Part shown: positions 13,116 through 48,800 of the stretch, one piece after another
Layout of the letters: each line of letters starts with the position of its first letter
Position numbering within the stretch: the first letter of the stretch is position 1
NCBI RefSeq assembly: GCF_041146795.1
Contig: NC_135180.1
Coordinates: 32,914,794 to 32,978,793 of the forward strand
Direction: 5' to 3'
Origin: Maylandia zebra
Taxonomy: Eukaryota > Chordata > Actinopteri > Cichliformes > Cichlidae
Length of the DNA: 64,000 nt
Position numbers and translations under genes: made by a program
The notes under the pieces: model-generated
Databases searched by the model: none
Told to the model about the DNA's origin: nothing
Seen by the model: the letters and a program-made list of their open reading frames with translations, nothing else

Positions 13116-13628
13116 ACGCAGATGTTTTGCATTGGAGGTAGTGTAAGGTTCATGCATTAATCTAAACTCTTTGGCCTGATGTAAGACCCAAATTTTCGTA
13201 TTATGATACGATAATGCACTGGCATGTAACTGTCCTGTTCAGTATCTGGCACAGCCTCTCGGTCAGGTAAGCCAAGTATACTTTACCGATTGCTTTGAAA
13301 GACGTGTGACCATCAACAATGAAAAGTTAATTCAAATTCCCTAGGAGGAATTGTTTGTGTTCTTTATATTTTAATGTTTTGGGTCCAGTCTATTCTTTGT
13401 TTTTGATTTTTGTTGTTGTTGTTTTTTTGCCATTGTCTTGCTATTTTCAGAGTTATCTTTCCAGAGTTTCAGTAGCTAAACTATTAATTTGGTGAAAAAA
13501 ATACAATAAAATATTAAAAATAAAATTATAAATCTTTGCATAAAATTTCATATATAGACATTTATAAATACAATAAAATATAGAAAACAGATGTGTGCAG
13601 TACACAGGTTCAACAACATATCAGCATA

Positions 13629-13690
13629 AGAATAGAATAGAATAGAATAGAATAATCCTATAATTGTCCCACAAGGGGAAATTTGGTTAC
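13629..13690. repeat. (GAATA)n plus retroposon-like tail
   Basis: Four GAATA units run into TTGTCCCACAAGGGGAAATT. This combination is common at the ends of teleost LINE/SINE copies. The family is inferred from memory only. Confidence 0.5.
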
Positions 13691-14167
13691 TTAAATAAGA
13701 GCATTTATTTAAACCTGGTAACAATGCTAGTGTTTTCCCCCCAAATACCCCTGACAGCATAATGCCGCTGGAGGCGGAGCTAAACGTGGGCAGTCAGGGC
13801 TCTGTCGTGTTTTGAGGTTGATGGTGTTCGTTGTAGTTACCTACTGTGAACACAAGAGGGAATCAACATATCCTTCTGTTCAAGTTAGGCTGAAAGTTTC
13901 AAAAACCTTTAGGTGGGCGTCGGTTTAACGCGCTGTTTAGTTTGCGTGACGTGACCTGTGACGCATGCCTTTCCCTCTTCTTCCTCCGCTTTTCTGTCAG
14001 TCTTCACTGTCCCTATCGAAAATGAAGCCATAAGATAAAAAAGGCCCCCCAAAAAAATTTCTGGTGAATGCTAAGATAAAATTGCTTGTTTCAGTTAAAT
14101 TTATTGTTTGTTGCTGAAAATGTTAACATTTAGTTTTCAGTAATTTCAGTAGTAGTTTGAATCATTT

Positions 14168-14190
14168 TAATAATAATAATAATAATAATA
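14168..14190. repeat. (TAA)n microsatellite
   Basis: Seven TAA units between maml2 and yap1. Confidence 0.9.
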
Positions 14191-15104
14191 GGTTTACATA
14201 AAATGTAATAATTATTTTAAAGTGTGTATAACTCACTAGCTGGAGTAGTAATGCATTTCTATATATATTTCAGAGTATCCACCTTCGAAGAATTGGTTTG
14301 AAATTGGCAACACTATGTATAACTGGATTCAGCAAAATGGGTATGAAGCGTCAAGTAAATTGCATAAAAAAGTTAGTTGGTAGAATAATGTAAACCAAAT
14401 TCATTAATCGAAATACACAGTGCATAGTCCGGTGCTAAACTGGTATGAACAATGACTTTTATTTTGACATTCACCGGATGTATCGCTTCTCAACAGTTCC
14501 ACAGTTCCACCACTAGAGGGCTAACAATTAGAGCCTTTAATAATTATTTTGAAACCAAACATTTTAGAAAAATGTTTGCTGTCCAATACAATTAGAATTC
14601 ATGCTTAAAACAAACTATAAAAAACAGAATATGACACAGGGAAATATTACCACAAAGTATATACTTTATTTTAGGCCAATTTCAAAGTATCATATGAAGA
14701 AAGATATATTGTAACAGAATTTGTTCTAAAACACATGCACATTTCTATCAAAAAAAAAAAAAAAAGAAAAAAAAAAGAACAGATCATTACTGAATATAAA
14801 TTCATTTCATGTGCATTTAGAAAACTCTAAATACAAAATCCTTTAACTTGTGATTAGTTCTACTGCTACAATGAGAGTCAACAGCTAATATGCTCTGACA
14901 ATTACACACTAAGCATAAAATCAGGTCTGTGTGACAAAATGCATTGATGCATTAAAACGAAAACTAGCCGTGCAATACGAGCACTGTGGTGTACCACTCA
15001 TTTTAGTTGCATTGTTCTCACCAACACTGTTCATCCATCTTAAAAATCCATCAGCACGTGACTTAATATTCAGTAAAATCAAAACTAAAAAGAGGTTTCT
15101 CATG

Positions 15105-15226
<122 letters not shown>

Positions 15227-15767
15227 CATCAAGTTAATGCTACCCATTTAGTATTGGTTGGCAACAGAATCAGTGTGACATCCTGCAAAGCCTAAACCAG
15301 GGGCACACGCAGCAGGCTGATTATTCAAAGGTTACTGCAGTAATGCAAATATGTAGTCATTGTGTAAACATCAAAAAATAACGTGATTATGTGAGAATTG
15401 TCAGTGTGTTGTCTCAACTGCGGCCGAGTATGTAAACATGTGAGTGCTTGTAGAAGAATCGCTCTTTTCTCCGCTCTGAAACCTCATCCTTAAAAATCTC
15501 AAGGTTAGTCACTCGAAACAACCATCCCAAACAGAAGGGGAGGGAAAAAAAACTCTCTCAGCTAGACGTGCCCATTAACACTTAAAACATGTTCTCATTA
15601 TTAGCTTATACAGTTTGTTCAAACACAGGCTGATTTACAAATCATACCGTTTCTGGTCTCTAAAGATAGAAGCAAAATACAAGTTTTTAGTGTCATTACA
15701 AAAACATCTTTGGAATCTGCATCAACAATTCCTGACTGAGATATCTGATTGTTTCTTTATTATGCCA

Positions 15768-15786
15768 CCCCCCCCCCCCCCCCCCC
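15768..15786. repeat. Poly(C) homopolymer
   Basis: 19 C residues followed by an A-rich stretch, within the inferred yap1 3' UTR. Confidence 0.9.
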
Positions 15787-17290
15787 AAAAAAAAACCCCA
15801 AAACAAAACAAAAAAACAAAACACAGGCAAAAGGAAAAACTCACCACCATCAGTCACACACTGATCCTCTACTCTACCCCTTGACATGACTCTTAAACCT
15901 GCTAAAACTTGTCCTGGCTGCAGTCTATAAACCTTTCATTTAAAACACTCAACACAGCGTCGCATAGACGGGAGGGGCGGGGGGGTTCCAACATTGTAAC
16001 TGTTGTATACTGTATGTGGTCATAAGGTTTCATTGATCAAAGAGCTATACTTTGTTCTGAGCCAAGAGACCTGCCTTTTTGGTTAATGTTCAGGAAAGAC
16101 AGTGAAAAAAAAAGCTGCATGTGAATATCAAAAATACAATAACATTAAAGTGGATACAGTAAAGCAGAGACGAGAGAATCAGATAAATGGGTTTAAAAAG
16201 AGTCCAAACAGAATCAGACCACCAAGATTAAGTCCTGGCTGGTTTGATCTCATTGAAGTGTCGTGCTGCGATATAACAGACGACCCCGTCTAAAAAAAAT
16301 AAAATAAAATGATTCAATCCATGTATGAAAGAAGGAAAAAAAAGAAAGTAAAATGCCATTTGATCTAAACTATCATACATATATAGTTATCTAAAAATAG
16401 AACACTAAAAAAGATAAAACGACGAATGGATTGTGAATCAGGCTGGGAACCCCAAACATACAATTTTGATCATTGAACATTAGAGGGAAGTATGCCTGCC
16501 GTTTACGGGAACAGCAGTGTGCTTGTCGCTGAATTATAGAAATGTGGGTATTTATTCGTGTCGCTCGCATCTCAAAATAAAAAAAAATAAAAAAAATACA
16601 ACTGAAGGCACTTGATCTATCAAAGGTTTAACTTAGACTTGCTGGCACAGCCAAGCAGCGGTGCAGTCAATCCGCAGGTTCGAACCCCTCCCACCCCCAC
16701 CCCAAGCAACATGGGCCTCACGTTACCTTTACTCCAAATCAGTATTGTTCTTTATGCTCCAAATACATCATTTTTGGTTTTTCAGGCTTGTTGAAAAAAA
16801 CAAAACAACAACAACAAAAAGAATAAAAACATGAGGCCAAATATAAAGCTACTAGCTAGATGCAAAAGTCCCAAATACAGTTAAGTAGTGATGCGTCATG
16901 CTATTTTGCAAGAAAGAGGCTCCAGAGACTCCAGGGGATAACTGATCAGGGCAGAAGAGTGGAAGCACCTGCCCAGTGGGTAAATATGCCCTAGATTCAC
17001 TGACAGGCCTGTGAAAGATTTGGGGACCCTTGCATAATTGTCTGTTCATAGGCCAGCCTTGAAGACACAGACAAAATACAGAGATAACACAACCAGTGAA
17101 GAGAACAGAACAATACTGCCAGGAAAAAAAAAAAAAGAGGTTGGCCTTACATGCTGACACAGACACAGAAGTCCCGAGAGGCTTGCTGAAATGTCTGATA
17201 AAATCATCTATGATTCCTTCACAGATTAGAGCAGGCAGAAGTTCAGAGTGTAGGTAGAGGAGCGAGGAAGGAGTGGCCAGCTCGGCTTTT

Positions 17291-39070
<21,780 letters not shown>

Positions 39071-42000
39071 CAAGAGCGTTTAAAGGTAGACTGGAAAAGC
39101 CAAGCCCTTTATTAGCGGGCACCTTCCCCAATTAAACATAGTGTGAAATTAAAAGTAAAAGATTATGTACCAAAAGATACATTTTTGATAAGACATGTCA
39201 CAACTTTTTAACGTTAACATCTACTTATTTCGACAGCAAATGGAATTGTAATATCCTTTACAGTTTATGTAATCTTCGACCGGACAATCTGGGCAAGACC
39301 TTATGAGTTATGGTCTCCATTTATGGCCCATTTGCTAGCCCAAATCTGGATGCCTTGTAGAAAAAAACACTACTACATGGGAAGTTTCATTAAACTAACT
39401 TGCAGATGCACTGAAAATATATACACACAGATGAACACAGGGTAACCAAATTAAACTCAAATTTGATGCTATAAAGTGACATTTTCTTGTACAAGTTTGT
39501 ACATGTTTTTTTTTTAAGTTACCAAAGTTTTTCTAGTGTAAAAACAAGAAAATAAAGGACCAAAAAGAAAACGAAAATCAAATTCATATTGAACTAAAGC
39601 TCATAAAAACTTACAATAAAGTGCATTTGCAAACGGAAAATCTGACTAAAGTAACACTGGCAGATCACATTTTTCTTTGCAGGATTTATTTATAACATTA
39701 TGACAAAATATAGATAAACACTTTCCCAAGAATCTGAGCAAAGATAAGAAAAAAAAATATCATCACTATGTGTAATAGTACAGTTTTGTCTCTCTCTCAC
39801 TCTCTTTTTTTGTTACAGTGCTCATGAAAAGTAGACCCATGCAGTTCCCACAATTGTTATGCTAATGAAGCCCCTCTCCCATTGAGAAATCATTTTGTCA
39901 AGATCCACCCTCTTTGGATATAGAGGCTCTGTTTCAGCTTTTCCCATACATCCATGAATGCATCATTATGAAGATCTATTAAATATCCACAGACACTGTA
40001 AACCTCCTTAACAGACTGAGAGTCACACTCAACCCACATGCTTTTGGACAGATAATACTTTTTAACAATGCTGCACCTTCAAAATCTTAGAAACATTTAA
40101 CATCGCTGTAATCCACCATACTGGTAGGAATTCATGTTTGTCCTGCTAAACTTTGATGTGTCTAATAAATGATTAGTAAAATGCTGACAGTGAGAGAACT
40201 TTTAATATTTGTGAAATACTTGATTATTGTTTTAAAAGTTGCTCTAATTTGATGAATGAAGGAAACAGTCTTTGCACACATGCTGCCAGTCAAAAAAATG
40301 TCCATTGTTTCAATGAAAGTGGCCATTTTCACATCATTGTAACGCAGTCAGACACATTAAAGAGATGGACTGCAGTGTCCCGGCAGCGCCAAGAGGACCA
40401 CCCACCACGCCGAGTTTGGTCACTTTTTGTAAGCCTTCCATCCTCCTCACTGCTCTCGATTGGATATTACTAGAAACGATTATATGGCCGCTATAAAGCA
40501 GAATCAACCTGTGATCGAAAGTGTAGCTGTATGAGTCCACTTTGTGTAAAGCGCTTTGCTCTTCTGTTTGGCTATTACAGATATGTTGACACACTGTTGC
40601 TACAGTCAAGTGAGTGGAAGGCTCGCACGCCCCCTGCAGTGTACAATCGGTATTTATCCCAATAAACAAACTATTGCAGTGTCTATCCCTTCCTTTCTGA
40701 CTTCCTTTAAACATCAACAAACCACGTACAACTATGTTATTGCCTACAATCTTTCAGCTTTATGCATAAATCTTAGCTATCACTCATTTTCTGAGCATTA
40801 AAACCATTGTTATCATTACAAATTTGATCTAAACACGTAAAACACAATTTCCAACCTTCCATTCATGTGCATATTGTCTTATTACAAAAGATATTCAGAT
40901 TTTTTTTAAAGTCAAGGTTTGTTTCGGTCATTTTTTGTTGCATGCAATATTGCTTTTCCAGACACTCATTCATTGCGTGTTAAATGGACTGTAACAAAAG
41001 AAGACAAAATACTTGACAGCTTAAGCTTCACAACAGACCAAAGCACAAGCTTGAACTTGCATCTGTGAAAATGTCTCCCCTTATTTTCAGCACTCTTGCA
41101 TTTTCTTGTTCAGTTTCTGGGTGTTGTGCTGGTTAAGGCTTAAAGCTCATTACACTCACCATTGTATAGCATAATGGCTGTGAACAATAATGGTGCCAGG
41201 CCAAACGGAACTGATTTCAGGGCAAACCTACAGCAGAATATTCAGAATTTCAGTGATTTATCTGAACACGAACACTTATTCTACATGATTGTGTTTATTT
41301 GTGTGCACGCTTATGTTGTTTTTTTTACCTTTTTTATTGGGGCAGTCTAAGTATCATTACTAGAGAGTTTCTTGTTAATAGGTAGGACTCAAATATGTTA
41401 AATATCAGCATCAGTTCAGATAAAAGTAGTTTTCTTCTCTTTATAATCGTCTCATGCACACTGGGTAGAAATAACACTGACGCTCATTGTCAATTAACCA
41501 CATTGGACAGTTTGTATGTTTCACTGGAGAATCTCTTCAAATGTAACGAGTCAAAGTGCATCTGCTGTTGTGGGCATAATCATATGCTAAAAATGAATAC
41601 ATTGTTTCCCTCTGTTGCTGTTCTCAGTTTTGGTGTAAGCTAACAAGGAGGTGATGCACGACTCGATGTGGCAATGAGACACCATTGTCACATTACCGTT
41701 TATAGCTCCTTCTTGGAGCACCAAAGAAACCTGCAGTTAAGCTATAAAAAAAGTCCCATCATTGTTCAGATGAGCTTGGGCTTCCTTCAGCTCTTGGAAC
41801 AAGTCCTAGCAGGCTGACAGAGGGACAAACCCAGACACGCCAGAGAAGGAGGGGCAGCTCACATCAATAATCCCTACAGCGTCTTCCCCCAATGAACCTA
41901 TTGTTTGCCAAGGAAGACAGAGAAGTTTTTAATTAAATACACTTTAAACAACAACTAGTATCAAATAATAGCATGCTTTGTCTTTTGATGTTACTATAGA

Positions 42001-42264
42001 TTGAGGGCAATATTAAATAAATTAAGCCTTAAAGCAAAAATAAAATTCAGCATAGGTGCAATCTGAAGAGAAACCTGCAGAAACCTCGCTGTAGAGGCTC
42101 GGCTTGTTAAGCCAGTAGGTTGAGTCCAGTAGCCATAATCATCTTTTCCACAGCCATAAAAGAAAGACAAACACACCTTCAACGCTGCAAAACTTTTCAT
42201 AAACCATTTCCAGGCCTTGGTCAATTCACTGATTGTAACACTGCCAAACACAGAGTTTATCAGC
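39071..42264. other. yap1-cep126 intergenic region, no gene seen
   Basis: 3.2 kb between the yap1 promoter and the cep126 3' end. No exon of CFAP300, the gene expected here from human synteny, was found. A CpG-containing block at 40340-40720 is unlike its surroundings and is discussed as a finding. Confidence 0.55.
40627..40640 (-). promoter_or_regulatory. Weak CTCF-like motif
   Basis: The minus strand reads ACTGCAGGGGGCGT. The GCAGGGGGC core matches but three flanking positions do not. Confidence 0.25.
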
Positions 42265-42727
42265 AAACTGTCAACAACATTTATTCAGTTCACTGCTGAA
42301 CTGCTGCAAAACAGTCCACCAAGTCATAGTGTTACTATGCAAAATAAATACAGAATGGTACACCTTTAAACATTTAACATATACAATTTGATAGTGTTTG
42401 TATATTTTGCAGTCAGGGCTGGTCATGTATTGAGTGAAACAAGAGCATCTTTGCATTTTGTAACATAAAAACAGATTAAAGCCTTTCTCATTTAAATAGG
42501 CACTTCAGACTTCGATTGCTTGATAGTCAGTAGCTTAAGTGTGCTCTAAGGCTGCTGATATGTCTTTTTTTGTCTTTGCAATTCAAGGCTGTTTATATTT
42601 CAGATCCTTAGTTACTTAAAAAGACACAATTCCTTGTTTTGTAATAAGTGCTTGTTTCAACAACATGCTTCAGCATAAAGTGCACCGACGAGGGCTCAAG
42701 ACTGCTGTGGCGAACACAAGCTTCAAG
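42265..42727 (-). other. cep126: cep126 3' UTR with poly(A) signal
   Basis: AATAAA on the minus strand at 42280-42285 is the first canonical signal after the stop. Confidence 0.5.
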
Positions 42728-42811
42728 TCAGGACTTCTGGTGGTATCGAGAGTGATTGTTAGCCGAGGATCCACAGTGTTTGTTATGGTTTGATGCTTTC
42801 ACTTCTCTTGT
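42728..42811 (-). CDS. cep126: cep126 terminal coding exon
   Basis: 27 codons plus TGA; encodes a basic, His/Asn-rich tail ending SRYHQKS. Acceptor CTCCATTTTCAG. Confidence 0.75.
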   Translation of the reverse strand, partial: TREVKASNHNKHCGSSANNHSRYHQKS

Positions 42812-45800
42812 CTGAAAATGGAGACAGAAGTTAAGAAATGAATTATCTTCAACAAAGTCACCCTTTCTGTTGAGGAAAGAAATAAATCCCTGCTAAACAC
42901 TTACATAGGGTGCATCACTAAGTACAAGACCATGCATGCTAGTATTGCCCCCAACACGCTCCTGCACACCTGCAAATAGTAACAGGTTGGCGTGGTTACG
43001 CTGCACCGACATCATGTTGATACTCTTCTGTTATACACAGGTCAGAAAAATTCTGGCCTGATTTTAACGGCCTTCACAAAGTGCTTACATTGAAGCTGGT
43101 GGTTGAGTCGATCCAGACAAAGCAGAATTTTCTTCTCCTCCAAGGAAATGCTGGTGAGCTCCTGCTGTTGGCTGTACTGGTCTACTGTTCCAGATCTCTG
43201 TGTTTGGACTGTCTCCATGGCAGCCACTATACCCTTTTCTTCCAGATGGCCTTTAGCATGCACTTCAGCGAGGTGTAACTGGGCTGCACTCTCAAAATCT
43301 GAGATTACATTAAAGGCAGACACTCTCACCTTATTAATGCATGATGCAGCTGTCCTATCAGATTTCTAAATTCCTATATCCCTGTTTTTTAAGTTACATT
43401 ATATATATTTCCTAAAACTAGAAAACAAAAAAGAAAATGTTAAGAAAGCTCTTATAAAGCATAAGACATGACAGAAGAGTAACTTTTTTTTAAACTAATA
43501 CATTCAACATTTGCTTGAATTATAAAATAAATGTAAACACAAACAGAGAACATAATACCTTCATTTGGAAAGGCTGAGTTGTAAGTGCTTGGTAATGTTC
43601 TGAGCAGCTTTGCTGTTTGCTTTGTTTGCTGCAAAAAACAACACACACTCACAACACATGAACTGTCACTAAGTCAACATCAGTTATTAGCTTTTTACTA
43701 ACTGCTCGTTGTTATTGTTCCCTTTGTCTGGGAAGCTTAAGACAAAGATTTCTATTCTATTTTATTCTGTTAGTCTGACCTACAATTAACCTTAATTTTT
43801 ATGCAGGCCAGAGATGAATTAAGTCTTATTTTATTTGTGATGACAAAAAAAATGTATCGTTAACTCATGTCTATCCCTAACGCTTGTCTTTGGCACCATT
43901 AATTATTAAATTAACACTTTGGACAGCATAAAAGGAACAGCAAAACAAGTTCAAACACACCCACTTACTGATCTTTACCAACTACTCTCACACCTCCCAC
44001 AGGGCAACTACGCAACTGCACGCATGTACCTGAGAGATCTGATGAAGTCTTCTATTCTCTGAGCCAGGAGCCTGTCTGCCTTTCTCTGTACAGGGCTTCC
44101 TTAAGACTCGCCCTCTCTCCAGGGCTGGTGCTTTCAGTATCAGTTTTGCTGAAAGAAAACATATGCACCGGTATCATAACTACAAGAACAAGCATATTCC
44201 AGACTGTGCTGTCTGGAACACCATGTAAAATTTGTTTTTAAAGTTTAAAAAAGCAGTTGGATGTTTTGAAGCACAGCCTATTACTACAAATAATAAAATG
44301 TCATGGTCCTGGGTCGTGTGACCCAGTGTGTTATGTTTAGCCTATTTTGATGTTTATTGTTTGTTTAGGTTCTTTAAGGTAGTCCAGCCATTTGTATTTA
44401 TTACCCTTGCATTAAGTCTCCCTTGCCCTTCGTGTGTTTATGTCTGTGTGTCTTGTACTGTCAAGTTCTTGCTGTCAGTTATGTCATCTCCCCTGTACTA
44501 AGTGTCCCTGGGTCATGAGTCCTGTCTGCGTGGTTGTGTTTAGTTCTTGTTATGTCTAATTTCCATGTTTCCTGTTTTACTTTGTAAGTCTGTATTCATT
44601 GTCAGTGTATTCAGTTGCACCCTCCTGTCCTGTCGTTAGGTTCATGTGTGTCAGCTGTGATCCCATGTGTGGCCACTTCCCCTGATCATCCCTCATGTGT
44701 ATTTAGTCTCTGTGTTTCATGTAGTCTGCGTCGCGTCGTCTGTGTTTCCACCCTCTATGTTTCCATGCCCGGTCTATTGTATTCTTAGTCATAGCTTTAC
44801 CTTAGTTATTCCCAGTTTAGGTTTCCGTTTAGCCACGCTATCCCTGCTGTATTTGTATACCTTGTCATCAGCCACAATAAAGGCTCGCTTTTGTTTAAAG
44901 TTCACTCCCGCCTGCTCACCTGTGTTCGCACCTGGGTCCACCATACACACCACCGCACGGTCTGTCACAGCGGACCGTGACATAAAAAAGTGGAATAATG
45001 ATTAAAAATAGTCATAAAAACTCACAAATGTCATGCAGATTATTTTCTGCATACTTGTACTATTGAACACAGTCAAACAGCATCCTGGGACTGGATTAGC
45101 ATTAAAGATTGTTCCTCTTTACGCTCAAAGTACTGTAGCTACTACTTACATTATAAAATGTAAAATATGAACTTGAACAGGTAGAAAAAAAAACAACTAA
45201 AATTTCTGGAGGCACTCAAATTAACCCTAAGCCGTGTGTAGTGCTGTCAGCTAAAATATACATTACCATCCTTTGTGGTTAAGGCACTGCGGACGCCATG
45301 CCAGAGCTGTGAAATTTCTTCATCTGTGGGAGTACAATCTAAACAGAAGTCTTTTTCATTACATGCATTCCCCCCCCTTCTTCTGTAGTGGTGAGTGTCC
45401 TGATGACTTGAACTGGGCATGCTCGTCACAATGCCCTCTGAAAGTGGGGAGGCGTATGACGGTGGCAGTGGTGTGTCTAAAACAGTATTTTCTGTTGTTA
45501 TTTCTTTATGCGTTTTAGCTGAGCAATGGCCCTCTGAGTCATTCTTGTTCAGGACCTGCTCAACAGCCATGGCCCGTTTGTTGATGGCGCTCGCGTGATC
45601 CCTGCCATATGGAATTTTGGTGATGCACGGCGTCTTTTCCTCCGCAGATTCCATCCGAGGAGGTGGACGTGGCACCATGACCTTCCCTTGGGTTTTGGCA
45701 ATCTGACTAACCTCGGTGGCAGACTGAGGTCGTATGACCGTGCCCTTTCTTGTTCGTGAGGAAACAGGACCCGCTCTGCCAAAGTGCTCTTTCCGAGGGA

Positions 45801-48800
45801 CCTTGGGGGCACTGGCTCTGATGCTGTTGCGGTGTACCTTGACCTCATCGGTTTGTTGCTGGGGCAAGTTGACTTGAACATCTGCCCAAGCTTCTTTTGT
45901 AAACTGATAACCAGTGGAGGCTGCAGGGGTCATGCCGGGTCCAGTCTTGGGAGTCCCTGAGAACGCACTAAGGCTTAGCTGGTGGTCGTTCGAGTTGTTT
46001 TTTGGTTGACAGAGATTGAAGGATTTGCCTTTCATTTTGTTCTGTTTATCTTTCTCTTTTTCCACATGCACTTCATCAAACCAACGCAGCTTCTTTTTGA
46101 CAGTGTTATTGCCCTCCAGGTCCCTTGTTTTTCTCCGTGCTAATTCAACACTATCCCTGATCGCTAAAGCTACTTGTTTTGCAAAAATCAAATTCCCTGA
46201 GCCGTACACACAAGTGGAATCCATGTACTTGGACTGCTTTTTAAGAATTCCCTTACTATATCTGACCTCACATACCGAATCAGACGTCTCTATTGACAAA
46301 GGTATTTTCTCGACTTCCTTCTCAGGACATTCAAGACACTTGTACGTATCTGACTGAATATTAGACAAGCAGGTATGCTCCATGGGTTTTGTATTTATTG
46401 GCTTCTTAGTATTGGAGTCTGAGTTTGTAACCTTATTGAGATTGTTTGTAGAAGCACTGCATTCTTTGTGAGATGACAGAGCGCTGTTTTCTTTTCCTGT
46501 TTGCTGAAGAGCGCTTTCTCTTGACAAATTGTCTGTTGTACTGTTGTACAAGAAAATATTTGGCTTTGGGGGATCCCCAAACAAAATGTCTTTGCTGTTG
46601 CTATTTTTGGCAAGCAAAGGAATTTCTGTAGTTGGATATTTTAATTGTCTGTCATCTTGGATCCTCTCCTGTTTGTGAGCCAAGAGGCCCTCTTGTTTAG
46701 GATAGGAAGAATCGAGTGCTGCGTTGCCAAGAGCAGCTATATTTGCAATAATGATGTTGCCACTGGGGCTGTTCTGTCGAGTTTTCATCTCATAGGGCTC
46801 TAGGTCAGCACTAACATTTTCACTATGAGCTGATAAATTACAGTTGTTCAGAGCAGGCTGGATCTCTGTCTTAAGTCTTTGTTCAATAGATGTGAATTCC
46901 CACGAGGCTTTAGAAACATTTATCTTATTATTACACCATCCAGATTCATCTAGTTTTTTCTGGTTTGGTTCATGCCGCTTATTTGCTTGGACTAAGTTAT
47001 CACCGAGAAGCATCATCGCTGAGAAGTCTGATGTTTGATGACACAAGTCATTTTGCTTTCTTAGGTCTTGATGGGTCCTCTCTGTGCCAAGCAAGAGTGA
47101 TGAATAGGAACTCTGCAGAGTTTTTGTGAGGTGGTTGAAATCCTCATTTTCCAAACTATCCTTACTTGAAAGGCTCTCAGAAAGACAAGAATCAGACAGG
47201 TGGCTACCCTGGAAAATGGAAGCAGAGAGGAGTTGATAAGTGGAAAATAATATATTTTACAACTGTACAGGCATGCCTGTTGCTTATCAGTGCTTACAAG
47301 GACCTCCCCTGCGTCCTTGCCACTGATCTTTTTTTTTTTCACAAAATGAAAATGAAGACTGTTATAAATAATATACATTCTGAAACAGCTATTAATATAC
47401 ACACATTGCACTAGAGGGTGCTACAGTTTGTAGCATCCACAGGGACTGTTACTGCAGGAAAAGGTTTGTTACAATGCTGCCACCTAGTGGAATCCCCCCA
47501 AGATTGATTCTGTTCATCTGGACGTTTTCAGTGGGAGAAACGTTTCAACACTCATCCAAGTGACTTCTTCAGTCTCAGGTGACTGAGGTAGGTTTCCCCA
47601 ATATTATAAACAGCCCATTATTCGTTCAGTCGTGCTAGTATATATATATATAAAAAAATGAAAAACAAAATCATCATAAATCTGGTCCTTACCAGGTTCT
47701 ACAATTATTTAAATACGGCATTACAACACATGGCATATTACACTCTGTCTTTATTTAATTACTAAAAATATAGCCAAAATGTAGAAGCAGTACAAGCAGT
47801 AAGTACAGCCTCAGAGCTTCCACAGCAATTAAGCGCCGACTGAAAGAAACTGTGGCCTCGAAAAAAGCAGAAGGGCTGTCACACTAAAGTTTTGTTTCCT
47901 GCACATTGAAATGAAAAAAACAAAACAAACAAAAACAAAATACCTGTGGACTGTGATCGTGCTCGCTCTCTATTCTGCTCTGTTCCAGGAGGAGTTTTGT
48001 GTAGGCCTCCACAGCAGAAAGCGCTTGGCGGTGGGAGGATTTAGAAACTGTGGGTGGCTTAGGAGATGGGGAGCAGCTTCTTTAAAAGAGAAAGGAGAAT
48101 ATAAATAAGCAGTGACTGGCTATTTTTGGTATGCAGTAAGATAATGGTTGAAGTTTAAATCTGCTTCTTTTTTACCCATTAACATTTATATTGCTGGACA
48201 AGAAAGAGGACTGCCGAGTGTGCGAATTCAAGGTGCCTTGAATTTGATGGAGTGCATCTTCAATATTTGCAACATTTCTTTTAAAAGCTATGAGACACAA
48301 AGGAAAACATACAAATAAACCAAAATATGTCAAGACTGTTGAGTGAAATAGAGGGTGGTACGTGTTAAGGAGCTGAAACTCCCAAACCCTTCATCCAACT
48401 TGAATGTGAATACCCTCAAATGAAAGCTGAGAGTCTACGCATTCCGTCCATGTCCATTATACAACTATAACTGGAATATTTTTCAGTAAACAGGTAAAGA
48501 ACAAATCTTGTGTCAGTGTCCAAATATATATGGAGCTAACTGTATAATCTACTAACATTGTCGGCGCCTCTCAGAAGGGGGTAAATGTGCTCTTTGGAAA
48601 CGCTCAGTTGCGTCCTGTACTTGCAGTCTGCGTTGCTGGAGGATGCGGTCTCTTAGGCATTGCTCCTGCACATCCCACTGCTTCCGTCTTTCATCCAAAG
48701 CCCTGAGCCATGAAAAAGGGAAGAGAATGAACCTAGGGCACATTTTAATTTATTAAATCTAGTCTGGGCTAAACAGAAACCTGAGTCCCTGCCTAGAGAT

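Larger units (their letters stand above)
11946..14640. other. maml2-yap1 convergent intergenic region
   Basis: No gene seen. It contains a short perfect inverted repeat (12165-12193), two recognisable teleost dispersed-repeat fragments (12977-13115 and 13629-13690) and a (TAA)n run. The GC-richer stretch 13770-14060 ends in an A-rich tail and may be the 3' end of a retroelement, which I cannot classify. Confidence 0.55.

Noticed and set aside
40334-40720. 128-codon minus-strand ORF in the yap1-cep126 gap as a gene
   Set aside because: No family recognised, no flanking splice signals or clear poly(A) pairing; more likely repeat or regulatory sequence.
45247-45266. cep126 central exon ending at its own stop codon
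   Set aside because: The ORF's stop lies beyond a good donor (GTAATG at 45261-45266), and the next exon joins in the right phase, so the stop is intronic.
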